From Micromonospora_J zhanjiangensis (GTDB lineage: Bacteria; Actinomycetota; Actinomycetes; Mycobacteriales; Micromonosporaceae): a stretch of 64,000 bases of DNA. The notes below the pieces were generated by a model. The model ran no database searches. It saw only the letters and a list, made by a program, of their open reading frames with translations, and was not told the DNA's origin. The DNA is taken from contig NZ_JBHSBN010000003.1 in the NCBI RefSeq assembly GCF_042650605.1, forward strand, positions 248,001 through 312,000, read 5' to 3'. Below are positions 1 to 7,640 of the stretch, one piece after another (the first letter of the stretch is position 1; each line of letters begins with the position of its first letter). The position numbers and the translations under genes were made by a program.

Positions 1-141
1 ATCGCCCTGCTCAACCGGTTCGGCGCCCAGGGCTGGGAGCTGGTGTCGGCGGCCGAGGACGTGAACAACCTGGAGGGCACCACCGAGGTGCACCGCTACC
101 ACCTGAAGCGGCCGATCCGGGAGATCGGCCCGAGGCGGTGA
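1..141 (+). CDS. C-terminal end of a DUF4177-like protein (partial, start outside window)
   Basis: The window opens inside a reading frame in frame 1 that ends with TGA at 139-141, giving the last 46 residues. It contains GAQGWELVSAAEDVNN followed by a strand-like segment ending HRYHLKRPI. A GWELV core followed by a basic strand ending is typical of small DUF4177-type proteins of unknown function. Only the tail is visible, so neither length nor start can be judged. The next gene is 128 bp downstream behind its own promoter, so the two are probably not one transcription unit. Confidence 0.6.
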   Translation: MALLNRFGAQGWELVSAAEDVNNLEGTTEVHRYHLKRPIREIGPRR

Positions 142-203
142 CGGCCCCGGGGCGCTGAGCGGGCGGCGGCCGTCGCCGGCGCGGTCCGGGATCCGGGACT
201 CTT

Positions 204-232
204 TTGCACACATCGCGATGTGAGCATATATT
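204..232 (+). promoter_or_regulatory. Promoter with operator-like palindrome upstream of the CDF exporter
   Basis: A sigma-70-like promoter is visible: -35 TTGCAC at 204-209, a 17-bp spacer, and -10 TATATT at 227-232. Inside the spacer lies the perfect 12-bp palindrome ACATCGCGATGT (210-221), extendable to a 20-bp near-palindrome at 206-225. A dyad between -35 and -10 suits repressor binding. ArsR/SmtB-type metal sensors commonly control CDF exporters from such sites, but no such regulator is in the window, so its identity is inferred. Confidence 0.55.
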
Positions 233-268
233 GGGTCGGAGTCGGATCGCTGGCGGAAGGTATGGGGC

Positions 269-1186
269 GTGGGCGCAGGTCATGACCACGGCACGCAGGT
301 CCTGCGCGCCGCGGAGCGGCACCGGGGCCGCCTCTGGGCCACCTTCGCCCTGCTCGCCGCGTACATGGTCGTCGAGGCGGCCGCCGCCCTGGCGATCGGC
401 TCGCTGGCCCTGCTCTCGGACGCCGGGCACATGTTCACCGACGTGCTCGGGATCGGCATGGCGCTCGCGGCGATCACCGCGGGCCGGCGCCGGCGGGACG
501 ACCCGCAGCGCACCTTCGGGCTCTACCGGCTGGAGGTGCTGGCCGCGCTCGCGAACGCGGTCCTGCTCTTCGGCGTGGCGATCTACGTGCTGGTCGAGGC
601 GGTCCGTCGGTTCGGCGAGCCGCCCGAGGTACGCAGCACCCCGATGCTCGTGGTGGCCGTCGGTGGTCTGCTGGTCAACCTGGTCGCGTTCGGGCTGCTG
701 CGGCGCGGGGCCGAGGAGAGCATCAACCTGCGCGGCGCGTACCTGGAGGTGCTCGGCGACCTGCTCGGCTCGGCCGGCGTGATCGCCGCGGCCGCCGTGA
801 TCGCGGTCACCGACTGGTGGTGGGCCGACCCGGTGGTGGCCGTGGGAATCGGGCTGTTCATCCTGCCGCGCACCTGGCGGCTGGGGCGGGCCGCGCTGCG
901 CATCCTGGTGCAGGCCGCGCCGGAGCACCTGGACGTGCCGGCGGTGCAGGCCCGGCTGTGCGCGGTACGGGGCGTCACCGACGTGCACGACCTGCACGTC
1001 TGGACCCTCACCTCGGGCATGGAGGTCGCCTCCGCCCACCTGACCGTGTCCAGCGGCAGCGAGGTCGGGACGGTGCTGGCCGAGGCGCGGACCGCGCTGC
1101 GGGACGACTTCCACATCGAGCACGCCACCCTCCAGGTCGAGCCCGGAGCCCCGCCGGACGACGCGTGCGGCCCGCAGAGCTGGTGA
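269..1186 (+). CDS. Cation diffusion facilitator (CDF) metal exporter
   Basis: A 305-aa CDF protein expected to export Zn2+ or a similar divalent metal across the plasma membrane in exchange for protons. A short His-containing N-terminus (GHDHG, residues 4-8) precedes about six membrane segments. TM2 carries the metal-site motif SDAGHMFTD (residues 50-58, HxxxD). In TM5 the usual HxxxD is ExxxD (LEVLGDLLGS). The cytoplasmic C-terminal domain has the family motif HDLHVW. Length is normal for the family. The GTG at 269 follows a GGAAGG at 255-260; an upstream ATG at 262 is in a frame that stops at once. The promoter palindrome suggests metal-responsive control. Metal specificity cannot be read from sequence. 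Confidence 0.9.
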   Translation: MGAGHDHGTQVLRAAERHRGRLWATFALLAAYMVVEAAAALAIGSLALLSDAGHMFTDVLGIGMALAAITAGRRRRDDPQRTFGLYRLEVLAALANAVLLFGVAIYVLVEAVRRFGEPPEVRSTPMLVVAVGGLLVNLVAFGLLRRGAEESINLRGAYLEVLGDLLGSAGVIAAAAVIAVTDWWWADPVVAVGIGLFILPRTWRLGRAALRILVQAAPEHLDVPAVQARLCAVRGVTDVHDLHVWTLTSGMEVASAHLTVSSGSEVGTVLAEARTALRDDFHIEHATLQVEPGAPPDDACGPQSW

Positions 1187-1367
1187 CGGTGCGCGACCGG
1201 GTCGATTAGGGGCGCCTTAAGTTTCCGGCCGGGCGGCGGCGCCGCGCCCGATTATGTCCGGCATATCGGCATGTTGCGCCGCCGACGCGGCGGGCATTTG
1301 CTGCGTCTGCCCGGAAGGTGCCGGTAAGCTCGGCGGCGGTCTCCGCCGGGCGGCGCCCTCCGGCGCC

Positions 1368-1496
1368 TGCGGTGGCCGTCGCCTAATCGCCCAAGCGGCG
1401 AGCCGGGGAACCACGTACGTGGGGTGCATCCGCGTCAGCGGTAGGGATCTTCCGTCCCGAACCCGTCAGCTAACCCGGTCGGCGGCTGACGGAAGG
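1368..1496 (+). ncRNA. c-di-AMP riboswitch (ydaO/yuaA class)
   Basis: The leader of the next gene contains the conserved blocks of the ydaO-type riboswitch in order: AATCGCCCAAGCGGCGAGCC (about 1385-1404), GGGGAACCAC, GGGGTGCATC, GTAGGGA with TTCCG, and CCCGAACCCGTCAGCTAACC near 1457-1476, closing with GACGGAAGG. In actinobacteria this class binds cyclic di-AMP and usually controls secreted cell-wall hydrolases such as Rpf and NlpC/P60 proteins, which fits the gene that follows. The blocks are seen directly; ligand and class come from resemblance to the known consensus. The exact 5' boundary (P1 stem) is approximate. Confidence 0.85.
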
Positions 1497-1502
1497 ATGT
1501 CC

Positions 1503-2543
1503 ATGACCCCCGTACCACCATTGGCTGTCCGGATCGCGGCACTGCTCGCCGCCGTCCTGGCGATCGGACTGCCGGCCGTTCCGGCCGGCGCCGCGGCCGC
1601 CGGCCCGACCCGCGGCCTCGCCGCGCCGGGCGACGTCGAAGGCGGCAGCGCCAGCCTCCGGGAACAACTCGACGCGGCGTCCAAGGGCTTCCTCGACGCC
1701 CAGGCGGCGGTGAAGAAGTCCACCCAACGGCAGCAGGAACTCACCACCCGGTTGGCGGCCATCGAGGCCGACCTCACGACCCGCAACCGGACCGTGGGCG
1801 AGCTGGCCGACGTCGCGTACCGGACCGGCCGGCTCAGCCGGGTCTCGGCGCTGCTGGAGAGCGGTTCGCCGGACGGCTTCCTGAACCGGGCCTCCCGGCT
1901 CGGCGCGGTCGCCTCCAACCAGGACCGGGAGGTCCGCGCCCTGGTCGAGACCCGGGACCAGGCGGCCCGCGCGAAGACCGCGATCGACCAGGAGATCCTG
2001 GAACAGCGCAAGCAGGTCGCGGCCATGGCCAAGCGCAAGCAGCAGGCCGAGCGGGCGCTCGCCGCGAACGGCGGCGGCGGGGCCAGCGCCGGGGTCAGCG
2101 GCACGAGCAGCAGCGCCGCGAAGGCCGCGCCGCGCAACTCCGACGGCTCCTGGCCGAGCGAGTCGTGCAGCGTCAACGACCCGACCACCGACGGCTGCAT
2201 CACGCCGCGCACCCTGCACGCGATGAACCAGGCCAAGGCGGCCGGCTTCACCCGGTTCGTCTCCTGTCACCGCGACGGCGGGTCGGGCGAGCACCCGAAG
2301 GGGCGGGCCTGTGACTTCGCCGCCCAGAAGGGTGGCTTCGGCGGGGTCGCGTCCGGCGGCGACCGGACGTACGGCAACAACCTGGCGGCGTACTTCGTGA
2401 AGAACGCCGACCGGCTCGCCGTGCTGTACGTGATCTGGTTCAAACAGATCTGGCTGCCCAGCAGTGGTTGGCAGGCGTACACCAGCGGCAACGGCGACCC
2501 GTCCAGCGACCACACCAACCACGTACACCTGTCCGTGGTCTGA
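1503..2543 (+). CDS. Secreted coiled-coil protein with M15/VanY-like C-terminal domain (putative cell-wall hydrolase)
   Basis: Predicted 346-aa exported protein. A signal peptide (about residues 1-37, hydrophobic LAVRIAALLAAVLAIGLPAV) is followed by a long Ala/Gln/Lys-rich coiled coil (about 55-195), a low-complexity linker, and a C-terminal domain of about 130 residues. That domain has EHPKGRACDF and DHTNHVHLSV, the spaced His-Asp...His-x-His pattern of metal-dependent D-Ala/L-Ala peptidases in the ARB_07466-like family. The ATG at 1503 is chosen because GGAAGG ends 6 nt before it; the ATG at 1497 abuts that site. Control by the preceding c-di-AMP riboswitch fits a role in cell-wall remodelling. 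Catalysis is inferred. Confidence 0.8.
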   Translation: MTPVPPLAVRIAALLAAVLAIGLPAVPAGAAAAGPTRGLAAPGDVEGGSASLREQLDAASKGFLDAQAAVKKSTQRQQELTTRLAAIEADLTTRNRTVGELADVAYRTGRLSRVSALLESGSPDGFLNRASRLGAVASNQDREVRALVETRDQAARAKTAIDQEILEQRKQVAAMAKRKQQAERALAANGGGGASAGVSGTSSSAAKAAPRNSDGSWPSESCSVNDPTTDGCITPRTLHAMNQAKAAGFTRFVSCHRDGGSGEHPKGRACDFAAQKGGFGGVASGGDRTYGNNLAAYFVKNADRLAVLYVIWFKQIWLPSSGWQAYTSGNGDPSSDHTNHVHLSVV

Positions 2544-2630
2544 CCGGCGCTTGGCGCGGACGGCTCGACCGCCGTCAGTCGCGGTCGAGCAGTCCGCGCA
2601 GCAGCGACTCCACGCCCGCCCGCGGTCGCC

Positions 2631-2791
2631 CCGGCGGGCGGGCCCTGGCCGACTACGACCGGCTGCGACGCCGCCCGGTGCAGCGCCTGGCCCGGGTGTC
2701 CCGCACGGTCAACCGGCTGGCCAACGTCCGCCGGTGCACCGCGCTGCGGGACGCGACGTTGCGCGCCGCCGTCGCCCTCGGCCCGAGCTGA
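2631..2791 (+). pseudogene. Remnant of the C-terminus of a FAD-dependent monooxygenase
   Basis: In one frame the region encodes ALADYDRLRRRPVQRLARV followed by SRTVNRLANV and ALRDATLRAAVALGPS before a TGA at 2789-2791. This resembles the C-terminal helix of aromatic-ring FAD monooxygenases (an 'ALxxYERxRRPRxQR...SR' pattern). No FAD-binding domain precedes it, and the upstream bases in this frame read as unrelated low-complexity sequence. It therefore looks like a decayed 3' end left after a deletion rather than a gene. The call rests on motif memory only. Confidence 0.4.
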
Positions 2792-2800
2792 GGGCCGCTG

Positions 2801-3253
2801 TCATTCGGAGGGTTCCGCCTCCAGGGCGGCGCGGGTCCGGGTGGCCAGGATCAGGTGGGCGGCGCGGGCCTGGCGGAAGGCGTACCCGAAGAGCGGGGTC
2901 GGCGCGGCGAGGGTGATCGTGACGTCGATCCGGACCAGCCCGTCCGGCTCGGGCGTGACCGTGGTGTGGTTGCGTACCGTGGTGGCGGGTCGCTGGCGGG
3001 CCACCATCACCAGCTGGTGATCGTCCCGACTGAGCAGGTCGACCCGGTAGGTGATCGGGAACCGGAACGGCCCGCACGCCAACCGGTCGGTGATGAGCCA
3101 GCCGCGCAGCGCGCCCGGAGCCGGCGGCACCGCCCGGACGGCGACGATCAGCGGATGCAGTTCCCGGTGCCGGTCGAGCTCGGCCACCGTCCGCATCGCG
3201 CGCTCCGGCGTGCAGCGGGCCTGGATCGTGTACTGGAAGGTGCCTTCGCGCAC
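2801..3253 (-). CDS. SRPBCC (START/Bet v1-like) superfamily protein
   Basis: A 150-aa protein starting with GTG and reading REGTFQYTIQ. It alternates strands and helices in the way of SRPBCC small hydrophobic-ligand-binding proteins: an opening strand, the helix PERAMRTVAELDRHRELHP, a long curved sheet (FRFPITYRVDLLSRDDHQLV, then VRIDVTITLAAPTPLFG), and a C-terminal helix RQARAAHLILATRTRAALEA. Family members bind lipids or act as cyclases; nothing here identifies the ligand. It is divergent from surE across a 107-bp gap that should hold both promoters. Confidence 0.7.
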   Translation of the reverse strand: MREGTFQYTIQARCTPERAMRTVAELDRHRELHPLIVAVRAVPPAPGALRGWLITDRLACGPFRFPITYRVDLLSRDDHQLVMVARQRPATTVRNHTTVTPEPDGLVRIDVTITLAAPTPLFGYAFRQARAAHLILATRTRAALEAEPSE

Positions 3254-3360
3254 GGTCCGGACCGCCTCTCGCCGCGGGATCGTCCGGCCATTGTCCCCGA
3301 CGCCGCCACGGTCGACGGGACCGGCCGCATAACGCGCGACCGACCGGGAAAACTGGGCAC

Positions 3361-4173
3361 ATGGCGTTGCGGGTACTGGTCACCAACGACGACGGGATCT
3401 CCGCCCCGGGCATCCGGGCGCTGGCCCGGACGGCCGTGGCGCACGGGCTGGACGTGCTGCTGGCGGCCCCGTTGCGGGACGCCAGCGGCACCAGCGCCGC
3501 GCTGACCGCGGTCGAACACGGCGCGCACGTCGTCGTCGAGGAGCAGTCCGTCGAGGACCTCGGCCTCACCGGGTACGGGGTGGCCGGCTCCCCCGGGTTC
3601 ATCACCCTGATCGCCCTGCACGGCGCCTTCGGACCGCCGCCGGAGGTGGTGCTCTCCGGCGTGAACCTGGGCGCCAACGTGGGTCAGGCCGTGCTGCACT
3701 CGGGCACGGTGGGCGCCGCGCTGACCGCCGCGATCAACGGGTGCCGGGCCGTCGCGGTCTCGTTGGACACGATGCCGTCGGCGGAGGAGGTCGCGGGCGG
3801 CGGGCTGGCCGCCGCGGCCGCCGACCGACCGGACGACGACGCCCGGCACTTCGACACCGCGGCCCGGTTCGCGCTGGACCTGCTCCCCCGGCTGACCGCC
3901 GCGCCGCCGCGCAGCGTGTTCAACGTGAACGCGCCGGACCGGCCGTACGAGCGGGTGCGCGGGATCCGGCGGGGATCGCTCGCCAGTTTCGGTCAGGTCC
4001 AGATGACGGTGGCGGCGACCGGCAGCGGTTTCGTCCGTACCGCGCTGGAGGAGACCGGCCGCCCGGTCGAGGCGGGCACCGACGTGTCCTGGCTGACCCA
4101 GGGGTACGCGTCGGTGACCGCCATCCGGGCGGTGAGCGAAGTCTCCGAAGTGGACCTGTCCGATCTGGCCTGA
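3361..4173 (+). CDS. surE: 5'/3'-nucleotidase SurE
   Basis: A 270-aa SurE phosphatase, which removes phosphate from nucleoside 5'- or 3'-monophosphates. The N-terminus VLVTNDDGISAPGIRAL carries the Asp-Asp metal ligands (NDDG, residues 9-12). Next come the Ser-containing loop DASGTSAALT (about 40-49) and LSGVNLGANVGQAVLHSGTVGAA with the Asn metal ligand (about 98-120). Length matches the family. The ATG start is preceded by an A-rich stretch without a strong Shine-Dalgarno. The gene is convergent with the STAS gene, with a 20-bp palindrome between them. Confidence 0.93.
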   Translation: MALRVLVTNDDGISAPGIRALARTAVAHGLDVLLAAPLRDASGTSAALTAVEHGAHVVVEEQSVEDLGLTGYGVAGSPGFITLIALHGAFGPPPEVVLSGVNLGANVGQAVLHSGTVGAALTAAINGCRAVAVSLDTMPSAEEVAGGGLAAAAADRPDDDARHFDTAARFALDLLPRLTAAPPRSVFNVNAPDRPYERVRGIRRGSLASFGQVQMTVAATGSGFVRTALEETGRPVEAGTDVSWLTQGYASVTAIRAVSEVSEVDLSDLA

Positions 4174-4181
4174 CCGGTCTG

Positions 4182-4201
4182 GCCTGACCGGCCGGTCAGG
4201 C
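4182..4201. terminator. 20-bp perfect palindrome between convergent genes
   Basis: GCCTGACCGGCCGGTCAGGC is a perfect palindrome that overlaps the stop codon of the STAS gene and lies 9 bp past the surE stop. A direct repeat CTGGCCTGACCGG occurs just upstream (from 4166). No T-run follows on either strand. A bidirectional terminator is the simplest reading, though a loop-less palindrome could also be a protein-binding site. Confidence 0.45.
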
Positions 4202-4591
4202 GCCGCTCATCTCCGTGGCGACCCCGGCGGCGGCACCGGCACCGGAACCGGCACCCGCCGCGCCCGCGAAGTAGGGCTCCGGCGCGCCGAACAGTCCGAG
4301 CAGCCCGGTCACCCAGAGTTGCCGGTGGACGAAACGGCTCGGCTGGGTGACCACCAGCTTGACGCCGCTGACCTCGGCGGTCTGGAACCCCGCCACCATC
4401 GCGCTGATCCCCACCGAGTCGATGAAGCTGACCAGCCGCATGTTGAGCTCGATACGGGCCGGGCGCGCCTTCGCCAGTACACCGGCGATGGCTTCACGCA
4501 CCTCGTACGCCGTGTCTACGTCGATCTCTCCGCGAGGGGCGATTTCCATGACTCCGCCGGGCAGGATCGACGTGACGATCGACAGGCTCAC
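4196..4591 (-). CDS. STAS-domain anti-sigma factor antagonist
   Basis: A 131-aa protein whose first ~100 residues form a STAS domain: an N-terminal strand SIVTSILPGGVMEIAPRGE, IDVDTAYEVREAI, and the phosphoacceptor motif FIDSVGISAMV (about residues 56-66). In SpoIIAA/RsbV-type proteins that Ser is phosphorylated by an anti-sigma kinase. The C-terminal 30 residues are an Ala/Gly-rich tail (AGAAGAGSGAGAAAG) with no match to the family. Start is GTG after GGAGGT. No anti-sigma kinase or sigma factor is adjacent, so the partner is elsewhere. Confidence 0.87.
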   Translation of the reverse strand: MSLSIVTSILPGGVMEIAPRGEIDVDTAYEVREAIAGVLAKARPARIELNMRLVSFIDSVGISAMVAGFQTAEVSGVKLVVTQPSRFVHRQLWVTGLLGLFGAPEPYFAGAAGAGSGAGAAAGVATEMSGA

Positions 4592-5000
4592 GCGAGCACC
4601 TCCACTCGCCCGTCTCCGGGCGCCTCATCAGTACGCGGGCCGCGACCGAGAGTATTCCTCCGACGGCCCCGACCGCCACCCCCCGAGCCGGTCAATCTGT
4701 GCGACGAGGGCGGAAAACAGCCCCTAACAGGGGCAGACAGCATCATATCTTCTCACTATGCGGGCGATCCATCACGACTCGACCGATCCCCACCATAGCC
4801 CGAACGTCCGACACCGTTCCCCCGACCGGGTGAACCCACGGTCGCCGCCCGACGACCCACGGACGAACTCCGCACCGCGTGCGACGTTTGCCGGGGCGGA
4901 TGTCCGGGCACCTCGGGGTAGGCAACCGCAGCAATCCGCGCCGAACCGATATCCGGCGGTCCGAAGTGGCCATCTCGGTCGGCACCCGAGGAGGTAACAG
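4592..5000. other. 409-bp intergenic region
   Basis: This lies between the start of the minus-strand STAS gene and the start of the next plus-strand gene. It should contain two divergent promoters. The short stem CCCCTAACAGGGG sits near 4725-4737, next to an AT-richer patch (CATCATATCTTCTCACTATG). The right end holds a GAGGAGGT ribosome-binding site. No convincing ORF was found. Confidence 0.6.
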
Positions 5001-5426
5001 ATGTTCGGAACCAACCTGCTGGAGCGCAGGAGCCGGACCGAGCGGATCGCCGACCAGGCGTGGCAACACCTGGTCGCCGCGGTCACCTCGGCCGGTGACA
5101 CCGTACGGGACACCGCCCGCGACACCGCCCGTTCGGCCAAGCTGTCCGGCACCGACCTCGCCGATGAGGCGCGGGACCGGGTCGGCTCCGCCGCCGACGA
5201 GGCGTGGCAGCGGGCCACCCGGGCGTTCGACGCCCTGGCCGGCCGTCGGCCGAGCCTGCCGTGGGGCCTGCTCATCGGGGCGGGCCTGATCGGTGCCGCC
5301 GTCGGCTGGGCGGCCGGCACCGCCGCCCGGACCGCGCTGGCCCGCGGTGACCGGGAGCTGACGTCGGAGCAGGTGGAGTTCGTCGACGTCGACCGGCCCA
5401 GCTCGCCCATGTCGCTGGACAACTGA
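5001..5426 (+). CDS. Single-pass membrane protein of unknown function
   Basis: A 141-aa protein not recognised as a named family. Residues 1-85 are amphipathic and helical with Ala/Asp/Arg repeats (DTVRDTARDTARSAKL), the style of YtxH- or CsbD-like stress proteins. One transmembrane helix follows (about 90-112, LLIGAGLIGAAVGWAAGTAA), then a short acidic tail ending SSPMSLDN. GAGGAGGT lies 5 bp before the ATG and fixes the start. It is probably anchored in the membrane with the helical part in the cytoplasm. Function unknown. Confidence 0.75.
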   Translation: MFGTNLLERRSRTERIADQAWQHLVAAVTSAGDTVRDTARDTARSAKLSGTDLADEARDRVGSAADEAWQRATRAFDALAGRRPSLPWGLLIGAGLIGAAVGWAAGTAARTALARGDRELTSEQVEFVDVDRPSSPMSLDN

Positions 5427-5531
5427 GCTCCGTCGCCCACGCACGGGACGTCGTCGGCCGGGTCCTCGACCCGGCCGACCCGCCGTGCGGTCCGGGTCGA
5501 GGAAGGGTTCACCGGCCGTCCGGCGACGATC

Positions 5532-5975
5532 TCACCGCACCGAGGACGGGTTCGCCACGTCCGGTTCCACGGGCCACGGGACGCCGGTGGGCGGTGCCGG
5601 CGTCGGCGTAGCGGCGGACCCGGTCGGCTGCGGGTCGGTGGGCGCGGCGGTCGGGGTGACGACCGGCCGGCCGGTGGTCGACGGGGTCGGCGACGGCCCG
5701 GCCGGCGGGGTGCGCGACGGGCCGACGCCACCGCCGGGCGGCGGGACCCGCAGTTCGTCCGACTCGGTCGGCCAGCCGCCCGGCGGGGTCTCGGTCTCCC
5801 CGGCGGACGGTGCGGGGTCGTCGGCGGGCGTGCCGGTGATGTCCGCGGTGACCGCGACCGCCGGCGGATTGCCACCCACCGGCGGACGGAACAGGACGCT
5901 ACCGAGCCAGATGGCCGGGCCCAGACCGACCAGGATGATGCCGCAGAAGAAGATCGCCAGCCGCCGGTCCGTCAC
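5532..5975 (-). CDS. Membrane-anchored Pro/Thr-rich hypothetical protein
   Basis: The predicted 147-aa product begins TDRRLAIFFCGIILVGLGP, with a single membrane segment (about residues 6-30). The rest is a low-complexity Pro/Thr/Ala/Gly region (for example TPSTTGRPVVTPTAAPTD) typical of extracytoplasmic linkers in actinomycetes. GTG at 5975 is chosen because AGAGGA lies 9 nt upstream; an ATG at 5993 would add six residues. No catalytic domain is visible. It lies alone between the 141-aa membrane protein and the BON gene. Function unknown. Confidence 0.6.
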   Translation of the reverse strand: MTDRRLAIFFCGIILVGLGPAIWLGSVLFRPPVGGNPPAVAVTADITGTPADDPAPSAGETETPPGGWPTESDELRVPPPGGGVGPSRTPPAGPSPTPSTTGRPVVTPTAAPTDPQPTGSAATPTPAPPTGVPWPVEPDVANPSSVR

Positions 5976-6238
5976 CGCACCCGGTCCTCTCATGATGCGC
6001 TGGTGGGCATCGGGAGGGATGGCCCGCCCGACGGTCGCGTGCCCGACGCCCGGTCGTCCACATGGTGCCATGCCCGCGCGAGTCCCGCGATTCGTCACGC
6101 GGCTCGGCGAATCACCCCGACGGGGTGATGGCCGCTCATCCGGTCGCCGCGCAGCATCCCAGGGGTAGCGGTAGGCGACCCGCGACGGCGACGTCGCCCG
6201 CTTCCCCGCCCACCGATCGCCACCCGGGAAGGGACGAC

Positions 6239-6916
6239 ATGGCCACGCAGACGATCACCCGCTCGGACCGGGAGATCCAGCGCGACGTGCTGGAGGAACT
6301 GAACTGGGAGCCGCGGATCCAGCCCAACGAGATCGGCGTCACCGTGCAGGAGGGCGTGGTCACGTTGACCGGTTGGGTGGACAACTACGCGAAGAAGTGG
6401 GCGGCCGAACGCGCCGCGCACCGCCTGCGGCGGGTCCGGGCCGTCGCCAACGACATCGAGGTACGGCTGCCCACCTCGGCCAGCCGCACCGACGCGGACA
6501 TCGCCACCGCTGCCACCCGCGCCCTGGAGTGGGACGCCTTCGTACCGGTGGACAAGCTGGAGGTGACCGTGGCGAACGGTTGGGTGACGCTGCGCGGCGA
6601 GGTGGAGTGGGAGTACCAGCGACGCGCCGCCGAGCGTTCGGTGCGCCGGCTGACCGGCGTGCACGGCGTCACCAACGGCGTCATCGTGCGGCCCGCCGTC
6701 GCGCCGGCGCCCGAGGAACTCAAGCACCGGATCACCGGCGCCCTGACCCGTACCGTCGCCGCCGACGCGGAGCGGATCACCATCGACGTGCTGGGCGACA
6801 GGGTGGTCCTGGCGGGCACCGTCTCGTCCTGGCTGGAACGCGAGGAGGCCGAGCGGGTGGCCTGGTCCGCGCCCGGCATCGGCGCGGTCGACAACCACAT
6901 CGCGGTACGGCGGTGA
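6239..6916 (+). CDS. Triple BON-domain protein
   Basis: A 225-aa protein made of three tandem BON (OsmY-type) domains at about residues 10-75, 80-150 and 155-225. Each has the helix-strand pattern with a VTLxGxV core: EGVVTLTGWVDN, NGWVTLRGEVEW and GDRVVLAGTVSS. BON domains bind phospholipids or surfaces and are often stress-induced. No signal peptide is present, so it is probably cytoplasmic or membrane-peripheral. The ATG at 6239 follows GGGAAGGGA. It overlaps the next gene by 4 bp (GTGA), so the two are translationally coupled. Confidence 0.87.
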   Translation: MATQTITRSDREIQRDVLEELNWEPRIQPNEIGVTVQEGVVTLTGWVDNYAKKWAAERAAHRLRRVRAVANDIEVRLPTSASRTDADIATAATRALEWDAFVPVDKLEVTVANGWVTLRGEVEWEYQRRAAERSVRRLTGVHGVTNGVIVRPAVAPAPEELKHRITGALTRTVAADAERITIDVLGDRVVLAGTVSSWLEREEAERVAWSAPGIGAVDNHIAVRR

Positions 6917-7512
6917 AGGAGAAGGAGAAGGACCCGGACGGGGCCGGCCCGCTCACCGGTTCGCAGACCCCGTTGCAGATCACGGTCAGCCGGTTGCGGG
7001 TGCCGGTCGACGAGACCGACCACGTCCGGGGCGACCCGGCGGCGCCGGTGACCCTGGTGGAGTACGCCGACTTCCAGTGCCCGCACGGCGCCGCCGCGTA
7101 CCGGAACCTGCTGGAGGTGCTGCGCCAACGGGACGGCACGGTGCGGCTGGTCTTCCGACACTTCCCGGTGGTCAACGTGCACCCGTACGCGGAGATGGCC
7201 GCCGAGACGGCCGAGGCGGCCGGGACCCGGGAACGGTTCTGGCCGATGCACGACTGGCTGTACGAGCACCAGGAGCAGCTCGATCCGGTGCACCTGTCGC
7301 TGGGGGTGCAGCAACTCGGACTGGCCGCGGAGGAGGTCTCGGACGAGGTGAACGCGCACACCCACCTGGACCGGGTACGGGCGGACTTCGTCGGCGGCAT
7401 CCGTTCCGGCGTGCACGGCGCGCCGACCTTCTTCGTCAACGGCGTCCGCCACGAATCCGGCTACGCCCTCCCCGACCTCCTGGCCGCCGTCGACTCCGCC
7501 GCCGGCTCCTGA
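6913..7512 (+). CDS. DsbA-family thioredoxin-fold protein with CPHG instead of CxxC
   Basis: A 199-aa DsbA/thioredoxin-like protein. After about 45 N-terminal residues comes VTLVEYADFQCPHGAAAYRN, the position where family members carry CPxC; here the second Cys is Gly, leaving a single thiol. The helical insertion (AEMAAETAEAAGTRERFWPM) and the cis-Pro motif HGAPTFFVNG near residue 175 are intact. No signal peptide is seen, so it should be cytoplasmic. GTG at 6913 overlaps the BON stop codon (GTGA). Loss of the resolving Cys argues against disulfide oxidase activity and for a monothiol, chaperone or binding role. Confidence 0.85.
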   Translation: MKEKEKDPDGAGPLTGSQTPLQITVSRLRVPVDETDHVRGDPAAPVTLVEYADFQCPHGAAAYRNLLEVLRQRDGTVRLVFRHFPVVNVHPYAEMAAETAEAAGTRERFWPMHDWLYEHQEQLDPVHLSLGVQQLGLAAEEVSDEVNAHTHLDRVRADFVGGIRSGVHGAPTFFVNGVRHESGYALPDLLAAVDSAAGS

Positions 7513-7547
7513 CCCCCTCCCCTCCCCCTCCCCCCAGGGTTCACACC

Positions 7548-7608
7548 GTTGATCATGAAGTTGTTGTCGCGACACGCCGAGGCCGGGGACAACAACTTCA
7601 TGATCAAC
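7548..7608. repeat. Perfect 21-bp inverted repeat with 19-nt loop (REP-like or bidirectional terminator)
   Basis: The left arm at 7548-7568 (begins GTTGATCATGAAG) and the right arm at 7588-7608 are exact reverse complements over 21 bp. The arms are AT-rich in a very GC-rich genome. They sit between two convergent genes, 35 bp after the DsbA-like stop and 32 bp before the LAL stop. No T-run follows. It may terminate both genes, but its composition suggests a dispersed palindromic element. Confidence 0.85.
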
Positions 7609-7640
7609 ACGAGTGGACGGGGGTGGGTGGGTGGGTGGGG

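Noticed and set aside
1187..1367. Small gene or terminator in the CDF-riboswitch gap
   Set aside because: A GC-rich near-palindrome at about 1231-1249 may end the CDF transcript, but it has an indel in the stem and no T-tract; not strong enough to list.
5001..5426. Alternative minus-strand gene over 4772-5875
   Set aside because: The plus-strand gene has a perfect ribosome-binding site and a membrane helix; the antisense translation is Arg/Pro-rich noise.
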